Source of the DNA: Bacillota bacterium
Lineage (GTDB): Bacteria > Bacteroidota > Bacteroidia > Bacteroidales > Bacteroidaceae
Reading direction: 5' to 3'
DNA length: 64,000 bases
Assembly: GCA_023664625.1 (NCBI GenBank)
Contig: JAMPFD010000005.1
Location: 148,988 to 212,987 of the forward strand
Shown: positions 54,200 to 63,196 of the stretch, one piece after another
Layout of the letters: each line of letters begins with the position of its first letter
How positions within the stretch are numbered: position 1 is the stretch's first letter
Made by a program: the position numbers and the translations under genes
Notes under the pieces: model-generated
What the model was told of the DNA's origin: nothing
Databases searched by the model: none
Seen by the model: the letters and a program-made list of their open reading frames with translations, nothing else

Positions 54200-54600
54200 G
54201 CAATAATAAATATATTCTTTATTTCATATTTATTTAAAAATACCATGATGATGATGATATACCGTGGATAACGTGGAAAACCTGTTTCACGTCGTATGCT
54301 CCCGCCTCGGGTCGCGGCGGACAGCGAGGAGCACTTCCGGCTAACGGTCAGAGTGTTACGTCTCATGCCGGCGGTTATGCCTTACGGTATGTTCCACACT
54401 TACGGCAGCTGTTGACAGTGTGTGAAAATCCCGTGGGAAAGTGCGGCGGTTATCCCCACAGCCGGTTCTCTGCGGCTCTTCTTCCGGCGGGCTGTGGATA
54501 AACGCCTTATTTATTCATTGTGTTTTCCACATTATTCCCGTGCTTTTCCACTGTTTTTCGTGACTTATCCACACACGGAGCCGGTTCTCTTATATTGTTT
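54200..54600 (-). other. DnaA-box cluster 2 with AT-rich flank (possible oriC half)
   Basis: Perfect boxes at 54493-54501 and 54565-54573; one-mismatch boxes at 54263-54271 (CGTGGATAA), 54450-54458 (TTATCCCCA) and 54523-54531 (TTTTCCACA). An AT-rich block (54200-54245) and ATGATGATGATGAT lie next to the leftmost box. In reverse complement, the order AGAGAACCGGCTC, boxes, GTTATCCAC, ATCATCAT, AT-rich block is the same as in cluster 1. Confidence 0.65.
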
Positions 54601-54975
54601 CAAGGATTGACGGACGTTCCTTTTGCGGGAATGAAAGCAATGTGAATACGGTGTATTCCGTGCAAGCCGCTTCTCTCTTCGGCATTGTTAATCACTTTGC
54701 CGGACATGGGGACAGCCGGCATGGTCAGCTTCATGGAACAAGAATGTGGTGTGGCTTATTTAGGAAAAGGTTATGGCTTATGTGGCAAAAGATTATGGCT
54801 TATATAGGAAAAGGTTACCTTTTACACATAAAAAGGTTACCTTTTGTTTTTGCGGTTATGCGGTTGTCTGTCGCGGTTTACGGGGCGTTGGGGTAGTTTT
54901 TTTTTTGCGGTCATGGGCAGGGATGCCGTAATTCTGCACATAAGTCATGGCATGCAGCCGTATGACTGCAAATTC
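54601..54975. other. 375-bp spacer with AAAAGGTTACCTTTT repeats
   Basis: No gene. AAAGGTTATGGCTTAT, AAAGATTATGGCTTAT and two AAAGGTTACCTTTT units stand in tandem at about 54765-54850, followed by a GGTTATGCGGTT-type run and the palindromic centre GGGCAGGGATGCC (54914). Confidence 0.55.
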
Positions 54976-55887
54976 CTAAGACCGTATTCTCCTCATGACC
55001 CTGCAAGTTATCCTCAGGCCGAGGCAGCGCAGCAGCAGGGATTTCACGAGTGACGTGAAACCGAAATAGTTCCTTACGTCCACACGGCATTCAGGCAGGA
55101 TAATGTTCCCGTTAAGCTTGCAGACGTCAATCTGTACGTTAAGCATGCGCATGTACAGCCTGTGCCATTTCTTTTCACGGAAGTCCACGGCAAGCTGTTC
55201 CGCGATGGCTTTCTGTGCTTCGAGGAGCTGTAGCAGAGTGAGGTCATAGGCTTTCGACAGTCCGTTTTCGTTATATCTGTACAGGTAGAGTCCCTGCGGG
55301 GTGGTATGTATGACAGGATTGGCTGCGGCGAGCTTTCCCATGAGCAGCACGTCTTCATAGCAGCGTCCGGCGGCGAAGGGATTGCCGTCAAGCAGTCCTG
55401 CTCTGAGAATTTTGTTGCAGGCCCAGCAGTGCTCGTAGCCGCAGGAGCATGCCCAGTAGTCTTTGAAATTGCCGTATGTGCGTTCTTCCGGCCGGTAGAG
55501 GCTGTCCCTGCCGCGGGGATGGCCGAAGTCCTGGTGGACGGAGTATTCGAGGATGTCATATTCGGGATGGTCTCTGAGGATGGTCATCAGCGGCGCCAGG
55601 GTTTCCGGCGCAAGTTCGTCGTCGCTGTCAATGAACGTTACGTGGTCGCCCGCGGCAAGTTCCATGCCGAGGTTGCGTGCCGAGGAGAGTCCTCCGTTGG
55701 TCTTGTGCACCGCTCTTATCCTGCCGTCCCTCTCCGCCCATCTGTCGCACATTGCCGGACAGGAGTCCGGGGAGCCGTCGTCGACGAGAATAATCTCCCA
55801 GTCGCGGAAGGATTGTGCCACGACGGATTCCAGACAGCGGTCGAGATATTTCTCGACATTATATACGGGGATTATTATGGAAAGCAT
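54976..55887 (-). CDS. GT2-family glycosyltransferase
   Basis: 303 aa. MLSIIIPVYNVEKYLDRCLESV, ILVDDGSPDS, and the DxD in VTFIDSDDELAPETL (near 90); LSSARNLGMELAAGD is standard. The central part with CSCGYEHCWACNK is cysteine-rich. The last ~30 residues are hydrophobic and basic. Last gene of the minus-strand polysaccharide operon. Confidence 0.93.
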   Translation of the reverse strand: MLSIIIPVYNVEKYLDRCLESVVAQSFRDWEIILVDDGSPDSCPAMCDRWAERDGRIRAVHKTNGGLSSARNLGMELAAGDHVTFIDSDDELAPETLAPLMTILRDHPEYDILEYSVHQDFGHPRGRDSLYRPEERTYGNFKDYWACSCGYEHCWACNKILRAGLLDGNPFAAGRCYEDVLLMGKLAAANPVIHTTPQGLYLYRYNENGLSKAYDLTLLQLLEAQKAIAEQLAVDFREKKWHRLYMRMLNVQIDVCKLNGNIILPECRVDVRNYFGFTSLVKSLLLRCLGLRITCRVMRRIRS

Positions 55888-55980
55888 TTTTTTTTACGGT
55901 TTTGTGGTTGTACGGTCATAGGCATGGACGGCATGAGCCCGCAGACTGGTTATGGCATGTTTCCTCAACCCCCTGAATCC

Positions 55981-57069
55981 CTATGGTAAGCATAATTCAG
56001 GGAAAGCCTCCTCAATCTTGCAGAAGTCTGCGCCGAGATGCGGTTCCCTTGTCCACCGGCGCACGCTCTTTACGGAGATGTCAGGGTTAAGGCACTGCCG
56101 TTTCCGTGTATGCAGTTCCGGTGACAGGTCAAGGTACTTCTCTATGCGCTCCACCTCACGGTCATAGTCGAGGATAAGGTTCTCGAAGCGTAATGAAAGA
56201 TATTTGTCAGAATGTAGGGAAAAGTCTCCATACATTATTCTTGTCCATGTTATGAAATCCTCCACACGTCCGTGGGGCATCCATTGGAGGTCAAGACGGC
56301 GTGCTATGCAGTAGACGTCACGCGGGTCACGGCAGACGATGATCTGCTTAAGGTTCGGGACGAACTTGCGGAACACTTCCGTATCGGCGTTGCAGTCGGC
56401 GAAGAGCTGGTCGAGCATGAGGAACGTCCCCGTGCCGTTATGGAAATGGTTGAAGACGGTGTTGAGCATCCTGCGGCACAGGCTCCGGTAGGAATCAAGG
56501 GAGAGGTCCTTGAGGAAATAGATGTCCGCCGTGTCGTAGAACCGTCCCATCACGGGATTTATCGGGCAGTCCCTGGCATCCTTTATCCTCAGGGCAAGTA
56601 TCTCGTCGAGGAACTTGAAGAAGCACGGGCGCAGGGCGGCATGCTTGAGGAAGAGTGTCGAGTAGTTGACGAGTCCTATGAACTGCTTCACTGCTGCGTC
56701 GTTCCAGTAGTAGCTCCTCGGACGCGTGTTGTCGAAAGCCTGTGAGAGCTGGAGGAGTCCTCCGGTAAGTCTTATGAAGTCTATCTCTCCGGCATCGTCG
56801 TCAGGGTCGGCAAGACTTCCTTCCGGGTCCACCGTCCCGAGGACGCTCTGTCCGTCGTACTCCCTTATGAGGTCGACGACGGCACTTGCTCCCGTGGCTC
56901 CGAAGCCTTCGACGGAGACTATGCGGCTGAAGAGGCATTCCTCGTCCCACCGCAGGTCTTTGCCGGAGCCTTTCCATTCGTCGTACATCTCCATGAAGCT
57001 TATGCGCTTCCTGTCTGCCACAATCTTGTATGGCGTGATGTCTCTTATGTATTTTCTTATGTTTTTCAT
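55981..57069 (-). CDS. Sulfotransferase-like protein
   Basis: 362 aa. RIVSVEGFGATGASAVVDLI (near 48-67) has the position of the 5'-phosphosulfate loop, although Gly-rich rather than the usual PKSGTT. IIVCRDPRDVYCIARR (near 248-263) is the 3'-phosphate motif with the conserved Arg and the RDPRD string typical of PAPS-dependent sulfotransferases. SLRFENLILDYDREVERIEKYL matches the following RYEDL-like block. It may sulfate the glycan made by this operon. Confidence 0.7.
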   Translation of the reverse strand: MKNIRKYIRDITPYKIVADRKRISFMEMYDEWKGSGKDLRWDEECLFSRIVSVEGFGATGASAVVDLIREYDGQSVLGTVDPEGSLADPDDDAGEIDFIRLTGGLLQLSQAFDNTRPRSYYWNDAAVKQFIGLVNYSTLFLKHAALRPCFFKFLDEILALRIKDARDCPINPVMGRFYDTADIYFLKDLSLDSYRSLCRRMLNTVFNHFHNGTGTFLMLDQLFADCNADTEVFRKFVPNLKQIIVCRDPRDVYCIARRLDLQWMPHGRVEDFITWTRIMYGDFSLHSDKYLSLRFENLILDYDREVERIEKYLDLSPELHTRKRQCLNPDISVKSVRRWTREPHLGADFCKIEEAFPELCLP

Positions 57070-57159
57070 TGTATGCTGTTTTTACGGCTTTAGGGTTACA
57101 GGCAGGGATGCCGTGAGTACCCGTACAGGTAATGGCATACTTCCGTAGAACCTTATAGC

Positions 57160-58611
57160 CTAACTCCTGAGTTTCTTTCTCACCGCCAGTCCGCTTATTG
57201 CTGCGCTGATTACGGAGAGTCCTGTCCCTGCAATGACATATGCCGTGCCGTGGAGATACTGTGCCATGGCATAGCATACCGTCGTATATACGGTGAAAGC
57301 CGCAAGCATCATTGCCAGCCGGCGGTCTATGGAGACCTTGTATCTCCATCCGGCGCACGTCAGGTTGACGATGATGTCCATTGTATGATTGACAAGCAGT
57401 CCCACGCCCGTTCCTGTCACTCCTCCCAGTTCATATCCTATTATCAGGGCGGGGATGAAGGATATGTACGAAAGTGCCTGAAGGAGGAGGTACATCTTTG
57501 ACTCTCCTGCCGCCAGCGGAATGAGTGCGGCAGGGATGTAGAGTGCGCGGAAGATAAGTCCTGCGGATGCAATCTGCGCCATGGGAACCACGGCACTGAA
57601 CTCACTGCTGAACAGTATGGGGACTATCAGCGGCATGGCAAACATGGCACATACCACTGTGGGGAAGATCAGCAGCAGCCCCATCTCCATCTGCCGGCAC
57701 ACTGTCACGCGCCTCTGCTCCATATTGTTGAATACGCTTGCCAGGCGCGGGAAGAAGTCTGTGTCAAGGGATGCGAAGACCACGACGGCATAAGTCAGTG
57801 TGAGGGTCACTCCTGAATTGTAGAGCCCCACCGTCTCCAGTGAGCCGTGGCTGTTGATGTACGACTGCACCGCCAGCTTCGAGCCTGACGCGACAAAGCC
57901 GGAGAGGACGAACGACAGGCCGATGATGAGCATCGTGCGCCCCTTGGCGAGATGCTTCCGCCGGAAGCAGAACCGCGGCTTCTCCATGCGGTAGGAGAAT
58001 GCCATGGTCATCACGGCCATTGAAAAGGTCATCAGCACCAGTGCCGTCACCACACCCTCTATGCCGAGGAAGTAATAGACGGGTATCGTTGTCAGCAGTC
58101 CTGCCGCGACGTGCATGACGGAGACCGTCGCCAGTGCCTTGAGCTTCTGTATGCCGCGGAGGACAACCATCTCGCCGCAGGTCAGCGTGGAGAAGCCCAC
58201 GGCAAGGGAGAGCAGGCGGTAGCCGCCGGCATGTGCGGAATCGGAGAATGTCATCCATGACAGGGGCTCTGAAAGAATGAATGTCAGCAGAAAGCCGGCA
58301 AAGGCGAAGAGCAGTGACCAGGAGCGCGTGAGCATGACAGCCTCCCGCAGACGTTCTTCCCCACCCTCCTTGTCCTTCTCGCCGAAAGCCCGGGCAATCT
58401 CTCTCACGCCGCTGGTGTCCATACCAACGTTGGTGGAGGTATGGATAAGCTCGCGCGCTTCGTTGTATATGGCGTTGAGTCCTATGCCGGCAGGACCGAG
58501 TATTATTGCCGCCAGCTTCGCCCTGCCGATGTTAAGCAGGATGTTCAGTCCCTGCACGCCGCTGAAGAGACTGATGGCTTTCAATATGCTTTTATAACTG
58601 TTTGATGACAT
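57160..58611 (-). CDS. Polysaccharide flippase (Wzx / MOP superfamily)
   Basis: 483 aa with about 14 membrane segments throughout. N-terminal FSGVQGLNILLNIGRAKLAAIILGPAGIGL is typical of O-antigen/capsule exporters (RfbX/PST family). Moves lipid-linked repeat units across the inner membrane. Preceded by MITE copy C, followed by the sulfotransferase-like gene. The similarity to Wzx of enterobacterial common-antigen type (GPAGIGLNAIYNE) is good. Confidence 0.9.
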   Translation of the reverse strand: MSSNSYKSILKAISLFSGVQGLNILLNIGRAKLAAIILGPAGIGLNAIYNEARELIHTSTNVGMDTSGVREIARAFGEKDKEGGEERLREAVMLTRSWSLLFAFAGFLLTFILSEPLSWMTFSDSAHAGGYRLLSLAVGFSTLTCGEMVVLRGIQKLKALATVSVMHVAAGLLTTIPVYYFLGIEGVVTALVLMTFSMAVMTMAFSYRMEKPRFCFRRKHLAKGRTMLIIGLSFVLSGFVASGSKLAVQSYINSHGSLETVGLYNSGVTLTLTYAVVVFASLDTDFFPRLASVFNNMEQRRVTVCRQMEMGLLLIFPTVVCAMFAMPLIVPILFSSEFSAVVPMAQIASAGLIFRALYIPAALIPLAAGESKMYLLLQALSYISFIPALIIGYELGGVTGTGVGLLVNHTMDIIVNLTCAGWRYKVSIDRRLAMMLAAFTVYTTVCYAMAQYLHGTAYVIAGTGLSVISAAISGLAVRKKLRS

Positions 58612-58696
58612 CTTTTAAGTAGCCTGTTGGAAGTTTGTTCCCTGATGTATGCATTGCGGAACATCTGTCACGCATGATCTTACAATCTAATGACCT

Positions 58697-58931
58697 TAAG
58701 TAACTATTGATAATTATTTTATAATATAATGTTTTCTCACTAAGACTTGTTGAATTTCATTCTGCCTTTTCTCGCCACGGCATAACTGAAACGAGTTTCG
58801 TTCTGCCCGTATGGCTTGTCGGGAAAGTTGTCACTCAGTCACAATGCCCGCATTGCTCCTTCGGCTCCGTACACTGACCGCCTGAAAAATAACTGCGCTT
58901 TTAGTATAAACTAATTTCCAGCAGTTACTTA
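58697..58931 (+). mobile_element. MITE-like element, copy C
   Basis: 235 bp, ends TAAGTAACTATTGA and CAGCAGTTACTTA. Nearly identical to copy B. It separates the flippase gene from the GNAT gene in what looks otherwise like one operon. Confidence 0.85.
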
Positions 58932-58970
58932 TGACTTTATCATCTCATAGTCCTATGGCCTTTCAAAAGA

Positions 58971-59936
58971 CTATAGCCGCAGGACAAGTCTCCTGCATGC
59001 CACACAGCTGCCGCCGAAGCCTTCCTTCTGCAATACGAGTCCGTCATTGAGAGCGGCATTATCCTCCGCCATGCTCGTGCCGAACTCAAAGTATCTGTAC
59101 TGCGGCATTCCTGAGAATTCTTCCATAAGGGTCAGCATGAGGAAGTCAAGTGCATTCACCCGCTTGCCTTCCGGGGAAGCGGAGATGTACTGAGTCCTTA
59201 CTGTCTGCCGCGTGATGAACAGCACTGTGCCTCCTGCCGTACTGCCGTCAGGAGCCTTTACGGTGCAGCAGACGATGTTCCCGGGGAACCGTCCCTGAAG
59301 GAGAGTCATCTCCTCCAGGCTGTGCACAGGTTCCGCACCGAACCGCTCGCGCAGATTCTCCGTAAGAATTTGCCAGAAGTCTGTCAGCGAGGCACCTTTC
59401 TCCACGGTATATCCCTCGCGGAGCAACTTGTTCCTGTACGTCCTCTTCCTCGGAGAGACATTCTTCATGCAGCTGCGGAGGTCAACGGCAGTCATCACGC
59501 TGCAATTCTCTGTCTCTGCTCCCATGCGCCACAGCCAGTAGCTGTCCTCATCGGCAGGGAGAAGATTGTATACGGAGGGTATCTGCTTATAGTGCCAGAG
59601 ACGGAAACCGACTTTGCGGAGATAGTCCGTGACGGCAAGGAAAATCTCACCGGCATCTGCCGTATGGCATCTCCTTCCGAGAACAAGGCCGCCGTAGGTC
59701 AGCCCCTGATGGGAATGGAGCACCGGTGTGCCGTCCGCCTGCCTCACTTCGTTGGCGGGAAGCAGGGCGGCAAGCGTGCCTTTCTTGTCATAGACCATAA
59801 GCGAATGGTCTGCAAACCTGTCACTGTGGTAGTCCATGTACCCGCGGAGGAAAAGGAACGTCCCGTTCTTCGACGTTTCCACGAAGCTGTCCCATTCCCC
59901 CATTCTCTCAGGAGCGTAACGCACAACGTCCATCAT
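58971..59936 (-). CDS. GNAT/FemAB-like acyltransferase
   Basis: 321 aa from ATG 59936, which overlaps the stop of the upstream gene as ATGA (a start at 59948 is also possible). The protein has the double-GNAT layout of FemAB/BioF2-like transferases: GTFLFLRGYMDYHSDRFADHS at the start, ALLPAN, LTYGGLVLG, RKRTYRNKLLREGYTVEKG in the middle and YRYFEFGTSMAEDNAALNDGL at the end. In polysaccharide loci such proteins transfer acyl or aminoacyl groups to sugars. Substrate unknown. Confidence 0.8.
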   Translation of the reverse strand: MMDVVRYAPERMGEWDSFVETSKNGTFLFLRGYMDYHSDRFADHSLMVYDKKGTLAALLPANEVRQADGTPVLHSHQGLTYGGLVLGRRCHTADAGEIFLAVTDYLRKVGFRLWHYKQIPSVYNLLPADEDSYWLWRMGAETENCSVMTAVDLRSCMKNVSPRKRTYRNKLLREGYTVEKGASLTDFWQILTENLRERFGAEPVHSLEEMTLLQGRFPGNIVCCTVKAPDGSTAGGTVLFITRQTVRTQYISASPEGKRVNALDFLMLTLMEEFSGMPQYRYFEFGTSMAEDNAALNDGLVLQKEGFGGSCVACRRLVLRL

Positions 59937-60340
59937 AGTCCCCTCCATTTAAGGAACTCGTCATAACGGCGTATGTAGTCCTCGGCGTCATAGTCGTGAC
60001 TGGCAAGCACGAGACACAGCGCGCCTGTCGTGAACTCTCTCTCATGGGCCCATATTCCGGGCGGCACGAGAAGTCCCTGATAGGGTCTGTTGAGCGTCAC
60101 TGTCTTCTCCTCCACCCCGTCGGACAGGAACACTTCCAGCGCGCCGGAAGCGGCAATGATAAACTGCCAGCATTCCTTGTGGGCATGGGCTCCGCGGTCC
60201 TTGCCGGCGGGAACGTCATAGATATAGAACACCCGCTTTATGGGAAACGGCACCTGTACATTCTCGTAGATGTACGTCAGACTTCCCCTCGGGTCTTCCT
60301 CCTTTGGCAGGGAGAGTATCTTGCAGTCGGAGATATTCAT
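59933..60340 (-). CDS. FdtA/WxcM-like dTDP-sugar 3,4-ketoisomerase (cupin)
   Basis: 135 aa, single cupin domain. DPRGSLTYIYEN, PFPIKRVFYIYDVP, RGAHAHKECWQF (metal/substrate His pair), VPPGIWAHEREF and LASHDYDAEDYIRRYDEF are the signatures of FdtA/QdtA enzymes that isomerise dTDP-4-keto-6-deoxyglucose for amino-sugar synthesis. The aminotransferase that normally follows is not in the window. First gene of the operon. Confidence 0.9.
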   Translation of the reverse strand: MNISDCKILSLPKEEDPRGSLTYIYENVQVPFPIKRVFYIYDVPAGKDRGAHAHKECWQFIIAASGALEVFLSDGVEEKTVTLNRPYQGLLVPPGIWAHEREFTTGALCLVLASHDYDAEDYIRRYDEFLKWRGL

Positions 60341-60477
60341 TGGTTTTTATGGGTTTTACGGTTGTGTGGTTTTACTGTCGCAGGTTATGGATGTACGGTT
60401 ATGGTGTTAAGCTGCATATGACAGGGGCAATGTTCTCTTCACATCATAAGCTGTGGAGCGTCACCCTGTTTTCTCTG

Positions 60478-60485
60478 CAAAATTA
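60478..60485 (-). promoter_or_regulatory. -7 box for the polysaccharide operon
   Basis: Minus strand TAATTTTG fits TAnnTTTG; no clear -33 TTTG at 19-21 bp. It lies ~140 bp before the FdtA-like gene, whose leader carries an AACC-type run. Confidence 0.45.
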
Positions 60486-60619
60486 TAAAAAAACTTTTGT
60501 ATAAACGAATAAAAAGGAAATTTTCATCATGCCGGATTCATCACTGTCATGACCATAGAGTCAACTGGCAAGTGCAAAATTGCATGAAAAGTTTTTAAGA
60601 AAATATTTTCCTGAATATT

Positions 60620-60651
60620 GTTGTAAGTTCTGTAAAAATAAGATACCTTTG
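60620..60651 (+). promoter_or_regulatory. Promoter of the S8 protease gene
   Basis: GTTG (60620-60623), 20 bp, TACCTTTG (60644-60651); the transcript would start near 60658 and carry an AACC-type leader of ~75 nt. Confidence 0.7.
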
Positions 60652-60734
60652 CAATAAGGTGATGACATGAGGCCATATGCCGTAACGTCACAACCCCAAA
60701 CCTTATAGCCGTGAAACCTTATAACCATACCATC

Positions 60735-62876
60735 ATGTACCGCATACTCTTTATACTCATGCTCCTTCTTCCCTCCGTCTCCTTCGGACAGAAAGAGAAG
60801 ATGTCCGCCCTTGTAAGGAAAGCATGGCTTGAACATACCGCCGCCATGCGCTCAAAAGGCGGCAAGGGAACAGAGAGCAGGAAAATAATCACTGCTTTCC
60901 TGAAAACCTCCTCGGGAGAGGCACCTGACGGCTGTGAGGTACTCGCCGGGTTCCCCGGCGGCCTGTATGTCGTCGCCGTGCCGGCGGGGATGCTCGGACA
61001 GCTCGCCGCACGACGGGAAGTAATCCGCATAGAAGCAGGACTGCCGCGCTCGGCAACTAACGATACGGCGGCAGTGATGACACGTCAGGAACTTGTATGG
61101 GACATGCCGCGTCAGGAACCTCCTGTGCCAAGGGGCTACACCGGCAGAGGAGTGGTGGTGGGAGTGATGGACATAGGCTTTGACCTTACCCACCCCACAT
61201 TCCTTAGCAGTGACGGCACCTCGCTGCGTATAAAGGCTCTCTGGGACCAGCTCGACAGGACGGAAGACGGAGAGCCTCACACCTTGGCGGTCGGAAGGCA
61301 GTACTCCGGCCGGGAGGCTCTTATGAGGAAAGCCCGCAGCACGGATGCCGACATCCTCTGCCACGGCACGCACACCTCCGGTTCCGCGGCAGGCTCGGGA
61401 TGGGACGGAACAAGGGTGACACCATTCATGGGCATGGCTCCCGACGCGGACATCTGCCTCGTGGCAAACTATACAACGGACAACATGTCCATCGTGCCCG
61501 AGGAGGAGAGGTACAGATACACCTCCGCCACGGACGTGCTCGGATTCAAATATATCTTTGACCATGCCGCTTCTGCCGGCAAGCCTTGCGTGGCATCGTT
61601 CAGCGAAGGCGGCAGGATGGGCTTCGGCGATGACGACATTCTGCTGCAGGAAGCACTGGCGGCGCTGCAGGGGGAAGGAAGGATAATCGTTGCCTCTGCG
61701 GGAAACGAGGCTCTGTTCGGCACATACATCCACAAGCCCGCCGGCATGCCCGCGGCAGGAGCGTTCATTCTGCCCGCCGCACAGCCTTGCTACACGTTCC
61801 GCTCGTCAGGACCCATGGCATTGCGGCTGACGTTCTATCCCGCTGACGGCGGAGAGCCTCTTGTAAAGGATGTCCTTTCGGCGGAGATATGTGCCTGTGA
61901 GGACAGCTGCCTCACGGACACCGTATGCCTTGGCGGAATAGCTTTCCAGATACTCGCGGCGGCATATCCATCGGCATACAACGGCGGCGAGACTGCCGTC
62001 GAGCTTGTTCTCTCGCGTACGGACGGAGGACAGGTGGGACGGGATGTGCCGGTGTCAATGACGCTGACGGGTGAGGACAATGACATAGAGGCATATTCCT
62101 TGGGAGGATATTTCACGGCAAACGACCTCGACCGCTCACTTTCCAGTGCGGAGAAGACTCATAACATCCTTTCACCGGGAGGACTGGAGGGAATAATCTG
62201 CGTCGGTGCGACAAATGCCCGTGACGGTTATCTGAACCATGCAGGAACATGGCAGGACTACCGCTACGGAAAGGCAGGAGAGCGTGCCGCATACAGCAGC
62301 ACGGGACCTGCCCTGCCGGGACTCGTGAAGCCGGACATCTGTGCTCCGGGAACATACGTAAAGTCAGCACTCAGCAGTGTGTTCATCGCCGCAGGAGGAG
62401 ACCTGCGCACATGCACGGAGACCTTTTCCCTTGACGGAAGGACCTACGGATGGGCGGCATTCACAGGCACCTCCATGGCCACCCCGATCGTCAGCGGAAT
62501 AATAGCGACATGGCTTGAGGCGTGTCCCTCACTGACGGCAGAACGCGTCATGGACATCCTTTCCCATACTGCGGCGCAGGTTCCGGCTGACGGCACGGCA
62601 TCTGCTGCGGACGCCTCCCCTGAGGGATACCTCCCATACGGTGAGCCGCGCATCAAGAACGTCCTCTGCGGCTATGGCACAATAGATGCGTATGCCGGAC
62701 TGCAATATATTCTTGAAGGAAACGTTACGGGAATCTCGGAAATTCCCGGCGGCACTCGTCAGAACGGTTCCCGCAAGACTGGAAGGAAAGGCGTGTTTGA
62801 CCTTCACGGCCGCCGCATCATCTCTCCTGTGCCGGGACGGATGTATGTCATTGACGGAAAACTGACAGTCCTGTAG
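60735..62876 (+). CDS. Secreted subtilisin-family (S8) serine protease
   Basis: 713 aa from ATG 60735 (MYRILFILMLLLPSVSFGQ, a signal peptide); the AACC-type leader ends just before. The triad is complete: Asp in VVGVMDIGFDLTHP (near 145), His in CHGTHTSGSAAGS (near 212) and Ser in FTGTSMATPIVSG (near 579). A beta-rich insertion of ~150 residues lies between the His and Ser parts. The C-terminus (GVFDLHGRRI...MYVIDGKLTVL) resembles short Bacteroidota C-terminal domains ending in a YxxxGK strand. Probably surface or periplasmic. Confidence 0.93.
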   Translation: MYRILFILMLLLPSVSFGQKEKMSALVRKAWLEHTAAMRSKGGKGTESRKIITAFLKTSSGEAPDGCEVLAGFPGGLYVVAVPAGMLGQLAARREVIRIEAGLPRSATNDTAAVMTRQELVWDMPRQEPPVPRGYTGRGVVVGVMDIGFDLTHPTFLSSDGTSLRIKALWDQLDRTEDGEPHTLAVGRQYSGREALMRKARSTDADILCHGTHTSGSAAGSGWDGTRVTPFMGMAPDADICLVANYTTDNMSIVPEEERYRYTSATDVLGFKYIFDHAASAGKPCVASFSEGGRMGFGDDDILLQEALAALQGEGRIIVASAGNEALFGTYIHKPAGMPAAGAFILPAAQPCYTFRSSGPMALRLTFYPADGGEPLVKDVLSAEICACEDSCLTDTVCLGGIAFQILAAAYPSAYNGGETAVELVLSRTDGGQVGRDVPVSMTLTGEDNDIEAYSLGGYFTANDLDRSLSSAEKTHNILSPGGLEGIICVGATNARDGYLNHAGTWQDYRYGKAGERAAYSSTGPALPGLVKPDICAPGTYVKSALSSVFIAAGGDLRTCTETFSLDGRTYGWAAFTGTSMATPIVSGIIATWLEACPSLTAERVMDILSHTAAQVPADGTASAADASPEGYLPYGEPRIKNVLCGYGTIDAYAGLQYILEGNVTGISEIPGGTRQNGSRKTGRKGVFDLHGRRIISPVPGRMYVIDGKLTVL

Positions 62877-62983
62877 GACTATCATGGTTCAGCAGAAATT
62901 TCACTCTTGCTTCCCAATGTTTTTACCGGAGCCGCAAGAGATATTAATATATACATCAATTAATCAGACAATATATAAATAGT

Positions 62984-63196
62984 ATGACACGAAAAGACTT
63001 AAAATTGAGTCTAAAATCAATAAACAGCGTAACAGGTAGAAGAGGATAAGAGTACTCTATCAAGGTAGAGGATACTAAAGTTGTATTCAAGCGTCCGGGC
63101 AAATCCGAAGAAGAATATCTGCCTGTTGAAGAATTATCAGGACTTATTAATGCTGTAAAGGACAATACTGAAATTCTAAAAAACAACGTTTGCTAA
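62984..63196 (+). pseudogene. Small gene with in-frame TAA
   Basis: ATG 62984, MTRKDLKLSLKSINSVTGRR, stops at codon 23 (TAA), then the same frame continues EYSIKVEDTKVVFKRPGK and on to LKNNVC-stop. A single nonsense change (e.g. AAA to TAA) explains it. Family unknown. Confidence 0.5.

Noticed and set aside
54200-54600. DnaA-trio element next to the DnaA box
   Set aside because: The ATGATGATG run is not the 5'-TAG-type trinucleotide series of a DnaA-trio in either orientation; reported only as an AT-rich spacer.
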